Shown here: positions 1 through 5,813 of the stretch, piece after piece
How positions within the stretch are numbered: position 1 is the first letter of the stretch
Layout of the letters: each line of letters opens with the position of its first letter
NCBI GenBank assembly: GCA_013152135.1
Contig: JAADGX010000249.1
Span: forward strand, 1 to 5,813
DNA: 5,813 bases
Reading direction: 5' to 3'
From: Chlorobiota bacterium
GTDB lineage: Bacteria; Bacteroidota; Ignavibacteria; SZUA-365; JAADGX01
Program-made: the position numbers and the translations under genes
The notes under the pieces: generated by a model
Database searches by the model: none
What the model saw: only the letters and a program-made list of their open reading frames with translations
What the model was told of the DNA's origin: nothing

Positions 1-60
1 AAAGTTAGCTTTAAAGACCTCAAGCAATTTCTTGTTGATAAGATCCAGCCAGCCTTGTGA
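1..60 (+). CDS. Possible 3' end of an upstream gene (last 19 codons)
   Basis: The first frame reads 19 sense codons and ends at a TGA at 58-60. The encoded tail includes FKDLKQFLVDKIQPAL, an amphipathic, helix-like stretch of ordinary composition for a protein C-terminus. This is the only support: there is no start, domain or motif in view. It would overlap the beginning of the next open frame by up to 29 bases, depending on where that gene starts. The alternative is that the neighbouring frame, which is also open to the left edge, is the only real gene here. No function can be assigned. Confidence 0.3.
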   Translation, partial: KVSFKDLKQFLVDKIQPAL

Positions 61-508
61 TCCAAAACAACTTTATATTCATCGGCAAGTATCAGTGTTT
101 CCGCGTATAAATAAAGGAAATATCGAATATCGCTTGATGATAGGTAGAGCTTTTAACATTGAAAATCAACGTGAATGCGTGCGTTTTGCATTTGAAACGG
201 TAGAAGAATTTCATTATTTCAGGTATGAGCTTTCAATAAATTTCGAACGGAAGGACAACGGGTTGTTTTTTTATTTACGTGGTTTGAAACCGAAGAAATT
301 AGGAATGCCAGGTACGGGTACGGCTCAACGGTCGTTCGATTTTTTTGACTTACTTGGAAAATATGACATTGAAGTGCATAAGCAGAATGGTAAGAAGAAT
401 AGCTGCCGTGTGCATGTTACGCCAAGACGAATAACCATCATTGGAAAAATGTCGGGCGATGATTTATTCATGGACGTATCAGTAGCCGAGGAAGATCATG
501 TATCCTGA
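32..508 (+). CDS. Hypothetical protein, AT-rich, overlaps lgt
   Basis: I do not recognise this protein. From the TTG at 32 it is 158 residues long, soluble, with no signal peptide or membrane segment. It has alternating hydrophobic and polar runs suggesting a mostly beta fold, several aromatic-rich stretches (FHYFRYEL, LFFYLRGL), and a Gly/Pro turn LGMPGTGTAQ near residues 90-99. The start is unresolved: TTG 32, TTG 35, GTG 95, TTG 134 and ATG 137 are all in frame, none has a good Shine-Dalgarno, and the frame is open to the left edge, so it could begin outside the window. It ends 11 bases inside lgt, which suggests translational coupling with lgt. Its GC content is about 38% (159 of 420 bases at 61-480, counted by hand), against about 52% for the first part of lgt (63 of 120 bases at 541-660), so it may have a different origin or weak codon selection. 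That it is a real gene is likely from its length and overlap; its role is unknown. Confidence 0.6.
   Translation: MLIRSSQPCDPKQLYIHRQVSVFPRINKGNIEYRLMIGRAFNIENQRECVRFAFETVEEFHYFRYELSINFERKDNGLFFYLRGLKPKKLGMPGTGTAQRSFDFFDLLGKYDIEVHKQNGKKNSCRVHVTPRRITIIGKMSGDDLFMDVSVAEEDHVS
488..493 (+). promoter_or_regulatory. Ribosome binding site of lgt
   Basis: GAGGAA lies four bases before the ATG at 498 and inside the 3' end of the preceding gene. It supports the ATG at 498 as the lgt start, and its position within the upstream coding region fits coupled translation. Confidence 0.55.
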
Positions 509-1337
509 GTTGCTCAAGATTGGCCCCATCACGATATACAGCTATGGTTTGATGGTCGGCATCGCCTTTCTCACGGGAAATTTGCTGCTGACCTCGGAGC
601 TGAAACGCACAGGACGCGATCCAGTGCTCTCGTCGTCAATTACCATGTTGGCTTTGATTGGTGGAATAGTGGGGGCGAAAGCGCTGTACCTCATAGAGAA
701 CTGGTCGTATTTCATACAAAATCCGTTGGAAATGACCTTTTCCAGCGGAGGACTGACGTTTTTCGGCGGATTTGTTCTCGCGATTATCCTCGTATTGATA
801 TACTTGCGTAAGAAAAGTATCTCTTTTCTTACTATGGCTGATCTGACGGCGCCTATACTGGCGCTCGGGTACGGCATAGCCCGTATCGGCTGCCAGCTCG
901 CGGGCGACGGAGATTATGGTTTCCCCACGACGCTGCCCTGGGGGACGAGTTATGCTAACGGTACGGTACCTCCATCACAAGCGTTCAAGAATTTTCCCGA
1001 GATTGCTCAACAGTTCCCCGGCGGGATTGTCCCCGATTCGACCTTGTGCCATCCGACCCCGATTTACGAGTTCATTGCCGGTGTGTTGATTTTCTGGTTT
1101 TTATGGAGTCGAAGGAAGTCGATACATAAACTCGGGGAGCAATTTGGTCTCTTTCTGGTTCTTCACGGATTGGCGCGGTTCATGGTGGAATTTATTCGTC
1201 TGAATCCGCGACTTCTGTTCGGTCTTTCAGAGGCGCAACTTGTTTCAATTGGTTTTCTTTTCTGGGGCCTATACCTGATTTTCCGTCCGCAGGGACGGGT
1301 ACCGGAAAGCGTGAAGGTCTCTAAACACAAGAAATGA
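498..1337 (+). CDS. lgt: Prolipoprotein diacylglyceryl transferase (Lgt), diverged type
   Basis: Lgt is the inner-membrane enzyme that moves a diacylglyceryl group from phosphatidylglycerol onto the lipobox cysteine of prolipoproteins, the first step of lipoprotein maturation. The 279-residue length is normal. Visible family marks are the N-terminal YPELLKIGPITIYSYGLM segment, several hydrophobic spans, SGGLTFFGG at 83-91, the core ARIGCQLAGDGDYG at 128-141 followed by LPWG, HPTPIYE at 185-191, and ARFMVEFIR at 226-234. By motif alignment with the E. coli enzyme, the essential Arg143 corresponds to Arg129, and Arg227/Glu231 lie in the conserved C-terminal Arg/Glu block. The position of the essential His103 is Phe89 and that of Asn146 is Cys132. 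To my knowledge such changes occur in Lgt homologues of the FCB group, so activity is still expected. A longer loop (about 150-183) separates the core from HPTPIYE. The gene overlaps its upstream neighbour and is followed after 15 bases by the M16-like gene, which indicates an operon. Confidence 0.93.
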   Translation: MYPELLKIGPITIYSYGLMVGIAFLTGNLLLTSELKRTGRDPVLSSSITMLALIGGIVGAKALYLIENWSYFIQNPLEMTFSSGGLTFFGGFVLAIILVLIYLRKKSISFLTMADLTAPILALGYGIARIGCQLAGDGDYGFPTTLPWGTSYANGTVPPSQAFKNFPEIAQQFPGGIVPDSTLCHPTPIYEFIAGVLIFWFLWSRRKSIHKLGEQFGLFLVLHGLARFMVEFIRLNPRLLFGLSEAQLVSIGFLFWGLYLIFRPQGRVPESVKVSKHKK

Positions 1338-1352
1338 CGAATCCAACAAGGT

Positions 1353-2810
1353 ATGACACAATTTCATAGACGACACCGAAATATCCTGCGGCTGATTTTC
1401 AGCAATATTGTTGGAATTATAGCCTTTTGCCACCTGGCTCTTGCGACATCAGCGCCTTTTACTGCCGGACCGGATGATAAACAGCAGGAATTTCATTTCC
1501 CTCCTATTGTTAAAGTGCAGCTTGATAACGGCCTTACCGTCGCCGTAGTTGAGAAACATACTGTGCCAATGGTTGAGTGGCGATTGCTTATCAACGCCGG
1601 GGCGCTCCAGGAAAAAGAAAAGCAATCCGGTTTGTCGAACCTGACAAATAATATGCTTCTAGCCGGAACGAAAAGCCGGGACGTCTTCACCTTGTCTCAG
1701 GCGTTTGATAAACTTGGATGTACTATCGCACCCACGCCGGATTTCGAAACATCCGGTTTCAGAGGAACGGTGTTGTCGGAAAAACTTCCCGATGCGCTTT
1801 CGCTGTTGGCGGATATTGTCTTGAATCCATCGTTTCCCGAGAGGTATTTCACGTTCTTCAAGAAGAGTTTCCTTCAGCAGTACGCCGCCCGGATGAACGA
1901 CCCCGTGAGCATGAGTTCCTTGCTGTTTCAAGCGAAATTATTCGGCGGCAAGCATCCTTTCGGCCGTTCTTTGATCGGTGACTCTTTGAGCCTCACTTCG
2001 ATGAAGCTCGAAGAAGTGCGCGATTTCCACACGGTGTATTGGACGCCGAATAACGCGACGATTATCCTTGTTGGTGATATTGATGCCAAAACCGCCATCG
2101 ATTTGATCAAGGACAGGTTCGGGAACTGGAAGCAGTTCCCGTTTGCGGCGGTTCCTCAGCCGGATTTTCCGTCTCCGAAGGGCGTCAGTATCATGGTTTT
2201 CGAAGAAATGCTTGCAAATACATCGGAAATCAGGATGGGCAACGTCAGCATATCACGATCTTCCCCTGAATTCGTTCCCACGTTATTATTAAGCAGGATA
2301 TTGAGCGGAGAAGTCACCAGCAGGTTTCAGCGTGAATTGCAGGTAAAACGAAGGATCCCTTCTCATCTTGAATGCGCGTTCAGCTATCGTAAGCATGGTG
2401 GTTTTTTCCTCGTTTCAGGATATTCTCGAGCAATATCAACCGACACTGTGGTGACCGTTGTTCTTGATCAACTGAAAGACATCATTGAACACGGTGTAGG
2501 TGAGGTTGAACTTGAAAAAGCGAAGGAGGGATTTCTGGAAGGCTACATCCAGCGTTTCCAGACTTCCAACCAGATTCTTCAAGACGTCGAGGAAATTCTT
2601 GTGTACAATCTGCCGGAGGACTATTTTGAGCGTCTCCCGCATTTAATCGCACAGACGACTGTTGAAGAGGTGCAACAGGCGGCACAGGTCGCCCTGGACC
2701 CGGACAGGATGCAGGTAATCATCATTGGAAACGTCGAGAAGTTCGCTAAGCGATTAGTGAAACAGTTCGGAAAGCGTGTAAAGGTGTTCAGAAAGGTCGA
2801 GGCGAAATAA
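1353..2810 (+). CDS. Secreted M16 peptidase-family protein, probably catalytically inactive
   Basis: This 485-residue protein has the two homologous domains of M16 (pitrilysin/insulinase/processing-peptidase) proteins. Residues 1-31 look like a Sec signal peptide (basic RRHR, hydrophobic core, likely signal peptidase I site after LALA), so it should be periplasmic; the Cys26 context is not a lipobox. The N-terminal M16 domain covers about 50-235 and shows SGLSNLTNNMLLAGT (92-106), HPFG (201-204) and a WTPNNATIILVGDID block (230-244). The C-terminal M16 domain covers about 245-460 with a SGEVTSRFQREL stretch at 318-329. The zinc motif HxxEH is replaced by Asn96-Leu-Thr-Asn99-Asn100, the third zinc ligand Glu falls at Gln175/Gln176, and the C-terminal Arg/Tyr pair appears as Gln330/Ser337. 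It is therefore probably a non-peptidase homologue. Known inactive M16 subunits pair with an active one, but none is visible nearby. The start is supported by the signal peptide; the ribosome site (AAGG one base before ATG) is poor. It probably shares a transcript with lgt. Confidence 0.88.
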   Translation: MTQFHRRHRNILRLIFSNIVGIIAFCHLALATSAPFTAGPDDKQQEFHFPPIVKVQLDNGLTVAVVEKHTVPMVEWRLLINAGALQEKEKQSGLSNLTNNMLLAGTKSRDVFTLSQAFDKLGCTIAPTPDFETSGFRGTVLSEKLPDALSLLADIVLNPSFPERYFTFFKKSFLQQYAARMNDPVSMSSLLFQAKLFGGKHPFGRSLIGDSLSLTSMKLEEVRDFHTVYWTPNNATIILVGDIDAKTAIDLIKDRFGNWKQFPFAAVPQPDFPSPKGVSIMVFEEMLANTSEIRMGNVSISRSSPEFVPTLLLSRILSGEVTSRFQRELQVKRRIPSHLECAFSYRKHGGFFLVSGYSRAISTDTVVTVVLDQLKDIIEHGVGEVELEKAKEGFLEGYIQRFQTSNQILQDVEEILVYNLPEDYFERLPHLIAQTTVEEVQQAAQVALDPDRMQVIIIGNVEKFAKRLVKQFGKRVKVFRKVEAK

Positions 2811-2825
2811 CATTACGAGAATATG

Positions 2826-2936
2826 TTATTCGTCACGATCCATGGGTATGGTTGAGACCTTGTAGAGACAGAAAGAGAGGATGGAAATAATGATACCCCA
2901 CGCGGTGAGCATGAAAATCCAACTAAGTGTCGTCAT
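2826..2936 (-). CDS. Tiny single-span membrane protein (36 residues)
   Basis: A 36-codon frame starts at the first ATG after two in-frame TAA stops and ends in TAA. It encodes MTTLSWIFMLTAWG, continues as a hydrophobic stretch to about residue 24 (one transmembrane segment), then KVSTIP and an acidic/basic tail ending DRDE. The layout, with a short polar N-terminus, tryptophans at the membrane edge, and a Lys followed by a charged tail, is that of real small membrane proteins. It loosely resembles small transporter-accessory proteins such as the MetS type, but the WGG signature of that group is not present and no transporter gene is adjacent. There is no clear Shine-Dalgarno. The gene converges on the M16 gene with a 15-base gap and follows the 85-residue gene on the same strand by 130 bases, so the two may be co-transcribed. 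The function is unknown. Confidence 0.55.
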   Translation of the reverse strand: MTTLSWIFMLTAWGIIISILSFCLYKVSTIPMDRDE

Positions 2937-3066
2937 ATCACATTATTAGAATTCATCACAGTTCTTCACCGTTCAATATACGGTTTTTTTCAAAGGAATA
3001 AAGCCGGGACTTGAGAAAGACCGGGAGCGTTGTGACAGGAATTGGGGTTTCAAAGCAGGAACGACC

Positions 3067-3324
3067 TCACGAGACGATAAGGTCAGTGTCTCCCAGTTTC
3101 TCGTCAAGCTGCACCCGGATTTGCGCGATGGGTGTCGTATAGATCATCTCATCCGGGTCAAGGGGATTGAAACCGAAAATCGCTTCGTCTTCCTTAAAAA
3201 TAACGAGAAGCCATTGGAAAGCGTTTGGCGACATCGCGATTCTTTCCGGACAGCGGCCTGTTCGATGAAAATAATCGTCTATTGCTTCCTGTAATTCAAA
3301 AACTAAGTCAAACGCCGGTAACAT
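3067..3324 (-). CDS. Small acidic hypothetical protein (85 residues)
   Basis: I do not recognise this protein. The start is chosen at the ATG at 3324 because AAGGAG lies seven bases before it; the in-frame ATG at 3330 is only one base from that site, and the one at 3360 has no ribosome site. The product begins MLPAFDLVFELQEAIDDYF and is soluble with no signal peptide. The first 20 or so residues look like an amphipathic helix, followed by GRCPERIAMSP, a helix-like segment with FQWLLVIF, and a final part with alternating residues (AQIRVQLDEKLGDTDLIV), suggesting a compact alpha/beta domain. It is strongly acidic. The pattern 'helix, P-x-R-I-x-[ML]-S-P, helix, closing beta strands' resembles a small stand-alone conserved domain but I cannot name it. 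It has its own promoter-like region upstream and is followed by the tiny membrane gene on the same strand. Confidence 0.75.
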   Translation of the reverse strand: MLPAFDLVFELQEAIDDYFHRTGRCPERIAMSPNAFQWLLVIFKEDEAIFGFNPLDPDEMIYTTPIAQIRVQLDEKLGDTDLIVS

Positions 3325-3331
3325 TTCCATT

Positions 3332-3337
3332 CTCCTT
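3332..3337 (-). promoter_or_regulatory. Ribosome binding site deciding the start of the 85-residue gene
   Basis: Read on the minus strand this is AAGGAG, a near-perfect Shine-Dalgarno. Seven bases separate it from the ATG at 3324, whereas only one base separates it from the in-frame ATG at 3330. It therefore favours the 85-residue form over the 87- or 97-residue forms. Confidence 0.75.
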
Positions 3338-3415
3338 CTACTCTGAAAATATTGCAACAAGCATCGTGCCTGTTGAACCCTTTTGTGAAATAAAGCCAGA
3401 ATGCTTAAATATTAC

Positions 3416-3441
3416 CTTTGAACTTATAAAATGTTTCAAAG
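3416..3441 (-). repeat. Inverted repeat over the -10 region (operator-like)
   Basis: CTTTGAA (3416-3422) and TTCAAAG (3435-3441) are exact reverse complements separated by 12 AT-rich bases. They bracket the candidate TATAAG -10 element. Half-site start points 19 bases apart put both arms about two helical turns apart, as in many dimeric repressor sites. The arms are AT-rich and short, so chance is a real alternative. Confidence 0.35.
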
Positions 3442-3451
3442 AGAAATGCAA
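3423..3451 (-). promoter_or_regulatory. Possible sigma70-type promoter for the 85-residue gene
   Basis: On the minus strand TTGCAT (3446-3451) and TATAAG (3423-3428) are separated by 17 bases. The -10 element matches the consensus at five of six positions, the -35 element at three of six. It would leave a leader of roughly 90 bases before the ATG at 3324. In FCB bacteria the main promoters often depart from the E. coli consensus, so this call rests on spacing and on the lack of a better candidate. Confidence 0.3.
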
Positions 3452-3537
3452 TCTTTTCACGTATCAAGTCCTGGGAAGCAATATTTACAAAATGCACGTG
3501 TCTATCAAGACCAATAGTCGAGATTCCCGGTATAATG

Positions 3538-3572
3538 CAAAACGCTCATGGATCAAGCTCATGAGCGTTTTG
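3538..3572 (-). terminator. Rho-independent-like terminator of the metalloprotease gene
   Basis: The arms CAAAACGCTCATG (3538-3550) and CATGAGCGTTTTG (3560-3572) pair perfectly over 13 base pairs around a 9-base loop. It begins 24 bases after the stop codon of the large minus-strand gene. Read on that strand, the second arm ends in a TTTTG run followed by CATTATA, so the T-tract is partly within the stem and interrupted. The symmetry means it could also end transcription arriving on the plus strand, but no plus-strand gene precedes it closely. A good stem in the right place makes termination the best explanation. Confidence 0.75.
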
Positions 3573-3596
3573 TGAATACGAGATCGTTTGAGATTC

Positions 3597-5813
3597 CTAC
3601 CTGCTGTAAATCATCCTGCGCAAGAAAATCCCCCTTGATGTTTTTAATCGAGCAATGTAAACGCCGGGAGGAATCGATCCAGGGTCGAATCGAACAGTGT
3701 ACGTCCCGTGTGGGCGCGTGCCGTTGACTAAAACCCGTACAAGTCTTCCCAGAGCGTCGAATACTTCGAGACGTACTTCATCCGTTCTCGGTATGTGGAA
3801 TTTCAACATCGTGGAATGAGCGAACGGGTTTGGATAGTTTGAAGACAGCCAAGGCTGGGCAACAACCGGCGGATCGTTGACTGCCACCGTTTTATCGATC
3901 CTGAATGGACCGGACATGACAGTCGAATCGAGGTTGAATCCATCAGTGAATTCCAACTTTACCAGATAGGTGTTACGATTATCGAGTTCGTCGATCTTCA
4001 TGGGAAAGGACGTTTCCGTTGTGCGGTAAGCAAGCATTTTCCACGTGACGCCAAGATCGCTGGAGAAATACAGGTCGTACCATATCTTGTCGCCGTCCGG
4101 GTCGCTGCCGGTCCACGTAATGTTGAAGTCACTGTTGCCCTGTGTAATACCTGGTTTCGGGTACGTGATCTGAACGATGGGTTTATTGCTGGTCAGCACA
4201 CGCGTTATGATTTCTTTGCCGTTTTTTTCCACGGTGATGGACTTCGCTGAAACAGGGAAAGGCATGACGAAAGCAAAGTGTTCTTTCAGATACGTTGGTG
4301 CCTGCTCTCCGGATTCATCAAGACCGAGCACGGTATAACTCGGTTGATAGTAAAACCTGCTGATTTCTGTTCCATCAGTCGCCTTGGCAATAAAAACATA
4401 TTCGCTTTGGCTTGACATCGAGGGTGATCTTTTGGCATTCGGTAGGATGGTGAACGGATCGAGTTCAATAGATCCCGTATCCCAGTCCGCAATACCGCTT
4501 ATCAGGATGGATCGACCGGTAGCATTTTTAGACAATCCTCCTGAACCGGCAAATGATTTTTGATTTGCAAGAAGCTTCTCGTAATCTTTCTGATCTATCC
4601 AGTAATACCGGTTTGAACGTAATGACCCATTCGACATGAAGCAATATATATCCTGGGTCTGGTTCCAGGAATTTATCGTACCGAAACTCTTCATCGCGTA
4701 AGATTTTGCGTCGACACCATCGTAAACTTGCACGCCGATAAAGAATAAATGATACTCTTCCGCATCCCCGAAATCGGCCCGATGCAAACCGAACGTATGT
4801 CCGAGTTCATGGGCGGCGGTCTTGAAATGGTGGGGCAACGCGATGAACATATCCTGAATCCCGCTGTATGTCAAGCCTACGGATGCGCGGTGAGAAAACG
4901 AATCGCTGTCAAACCTGCCGCTCGAAAACCAGTTGAGGTTTGGAACGAGGACGATGCGATCCTGTAACGGGTATTTTGTCCGGAGGAATGTATAGGCATT
5001 TACGATGTATTCCTGCCACTCCTCTTCCGTCAGCGAATCCTTGGTCAGGACGGGAGGGAGGTCGAAGCTCTTTTCGACCTTGGTGATTTTCAATTGGTCG
5101 TCCGCCATGGGGTAAACGTTTCTGATAAAGTCCGCGGCGCTATCCGCCCATGAATTGAATTTCTGCGTCCATTTTCGGCTGAATTCATCAAATGCCTGGA
5201 AAAGAATCGACATTTCTCGTTCACCGTCGTTTCCCCAGTGGGTTTCGACGACCTCCACGGGGATGGACATGACATTGTTGTCTTCGTTCGATTCCGTAAT
5301 GGAGCCGGTTCCACCTCCCGTGGGGGGATCGACAATAATGTCGAGATTGTATTTACCTGGGGTCAAACTCGTATCCGGCACAAACAGATAGACAATTACT
5401 GGAATTCCGTCCGGCAGGCTGATAGTGTCCCGAGGAGAAATGAACTCGAAATTCTTGTCAATGTTTTTCTTGTCGAATTTATAAAACTGCCGAATAGTAT
5501 CACCGTTGACGGCAACCGCAACGCCGAAAGCATTGATGATCTCCCGGTCAGTGCCAATTTGCACCTTTACACCGAGAGGTTTACCTGCGACAAGTTCGGT
5601 GGTTTGCTGCACTTGGATGACCTGGGCTTTGCTTATTGACAGGTCGGGTAACGTTGATTGCGTGATGCTGATCAGTTCGTGGAAAGCGATACATTGATTT
5701 GCGCTGATGTCCACTACGGCGGCCAAGGCGTTGTTATGACGCGCGGGCACGGAGAATGAAAACGTAATGTCGCCGTTGTTGTCCGTCATCAGAACACCAC
5801 CCGCAACCTGTTC
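3597..5813 (-). CDS. Secreted multidomain metzincin-type zinc protease with T9SS sorting domain (5' end outside window)
   Basis: The frame is open through the right edge; 738 codons are visible, so the gene is partial and the ATG at 5789 is probably internal. Residues below are counted from that Met. Before about 43 is the end of an Ig-like repeat (TDNNGDITFSFSVP). A CARDB-like domain spans about 48-185 and closes with ESNEDNNVMSIPVEV. The catalytic region, about 190-410, holds HELGHTFGLH with His327, Glu328, His331 and His336, and a Met-turn candidate Met385 in YCFMSN, 49 residues after the third His: the metzincin arrangement. A linker of unknown fold (about 415-535) leads to an Fn3/Ig-like domain (536-632) with SDPDGDKIWYDLYFSSD. 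Residues 646-730 form a type A T9SS sorting domain (NYPNPF, LEVFDALGRLV, GVYIARL). The expected role is a zinc endopeptidase exported by Sec, then T9SS, to the cell surface or medium; the substrate is unknown. The residue after the third His is Arg, which does not place it in a classical metzincin family. Confidence 0.9.
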   Translation of the reverse strand, partial: EQVAGGVLMTDNNGDITFSFSVPARHNNALAAVVDISANQCIAFHELISITQSTLPDLSISKAQVIQVQQTTELVAGKPLGVKVQIGTDREIINAFGVAVAVNGDTIRQFYKFDKKNIDKNFEFISPRDTISLPDGIPVIVYLFVPDTSLTPGKYNLDIIVDPPTGGGTGSITESNEDNNVMSIPVEVVETHWGNDGEREMSILFQAFDEFSRKWTQKFNSWADSAADFIRNVYPMADDQLKITKVEKSFDLPPVLTKDSLTEEEWQEYIVNAYTFLRTKYPLQDRIVLVPNLNWFSSGRFDSDSFSHRASVGLTYSGIQDMFIALPHHFKTAAHELGHTFGLHRADFGDAEEYHLFFIGVQVYDGVDAKSYAMKSFGTINSWNQTQDIYCFMSNGSLRSNRYYWIDQKDYEKLLANQKSFAGSGGLSKNATGRSILISGIADWDTGSIELDPFTILPNAKRSPSMSSQSEYVFIAKATDGTEISRFYYQPSYTVLGLDESGEQAPTYLKEHFAFVMPFPVSAKSITVEKNGKEIITRVLTSNKPIVQITYPKPGITQGNSDFNITWTGSDPDGDKIWYDLYFSSDLGVTWKMLAYRTTETSFPMKIDELDNRNTYLVKLEFTDGFNLDSTVMSGPFRIDKTVAVNDPPVVAQPWLSSNYPNPFAHSTMLKFHIPRTDEVRLEVFDALGRLVRVLVNGTRPHGTYTVRFDPGSIPPGVYIARLKTSRGIFLRRMIYSR

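Noticed and set aside
542..877. Minus-strand open frame of 111 codons opposite lgt.
   Set aside because: lgt is unmistakable on the plus strand, and the antisense product has no coherent features.
1353..1445. Cys26 in the M16 signal peptide as a lipobox, suggested by the neighbouring lgt.
   Set aside because: The residues before the Cys are Ile-Ala-Phe; Phe at -1 does not fit a lipobox, and an ALA signal peptidase I site follows.
2815..2833. Imperfect hairpin between the M16 stop and the tiny membrane gene as a bidirectional terminator.
   Set aside because: The arms (ACGAGAATA and TTATTCGT) pair only with a bulge, are AT-rich, and no T-tract follows.
2881..2949. Plus-strand 22-codon frame directly after AGAGAGG.
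   Set aside because: The ribosome-site-like sequence abuts the ATG with no spacer, the peptide has no recognisable character, and it lies antisense to the more convincing membrane protein.
2937..3066. Structured RNA or riboswitch in the gap before the tiny membrane gene.
   Set aside because: Only short CCGG-type pairings were found; no conserved riboswitch core or strong stem was visible by eye.
3225..3575. Plus-strand open frame of 116 codons opposite the 85-residue gene and its leader.
   Set aside because: It overlaps the better supported minus-strand gene, reads through the AT-rich leader and into the terminator stem, has no ribosome site, and its product shows no fold-like pattern.
5238..5639. 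Plus-strand open frame of 133 codons opposite the CARDB-like region of the protease.
   Set aside because: The minus strand encodes recognisable domains throughout this region; the plus frame is an antisense shadow.

Overview
The window looks like chromosomal DNA from a Gram-negative bacterium of the Bacteroidota/Chlorobiota/Ignavibacteriota (FCB) group. The strongest clue is a C-terminal domain on the large minus-strand protein with the NYPNPF...LGR...GVY pattern of type IX secretion (T9SS) type A sorting signals. The diverged Lgt, with an RIGCQLAGDGDYG core, fits the same group. No mobile element, tRNA, rRNA or CRISPR array was seen.

Left part, plus strand (1-2810): the possible last 19 codons of an upstream gene, an unrecognised 158-codon AT-rich gene, lgt (prolipoprotein diacylglyceryl transferase) and a secreted M16-family protein. 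They are packed head to tail: the unknown gene overlaps lgt by 11 bases and 15 bases separate lgt from the M16 gene, so they probably form one operon. The M16 protein keeps the two-domain fold signals but lacks the zinc-binding HxxEH motif and the C-terminal Arg/Tyr pair, so it is probably not a peptidase. No active M16 partner is visible in the window.

Middle part (2811-3596), minus strand: a likely 36-residue single-span membrane protein not reported by a standard minimum-length ORF cut-off (2826-2936), which converges on the M16 gene with a 15-base gap, and an 85-residue acidic protein of unknown function (3067-3324) with a very good ribosome binding site. Upstream of the latter is a possible sigma70-type promoter whose -10 region lies inside a 7-base inverted repeat. 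A strong 13-bp stem (3538-3572) is the likely terminator of the large gene to the right. The 130 bases at 2937-3066 hold no gene I can support.

Right part, minus strand (3597-5813): the 3' 738 codons of a large secreted zinc metalloprotease that begins beyond the right edge. Order: end of an Ig-like repeat, a CARDB-like domain, a metzincin catalytic domain (HELGHTFGLH plus a Met-turn), a linker region, an Fn3/Ig-like domain and the T9SS sorting domain.

Much of the window concerns the cell envelope or export: lipoprotein modification, a periplasmic M16-like protein, a tiny membrane protein and a T9SS cargo protease. No clearly new multi-gene system is present. The most unusual items are the doubly inactivated M16 protein, the tiny membrane gene, and the unassigned 85-residue and 158-residue genes.
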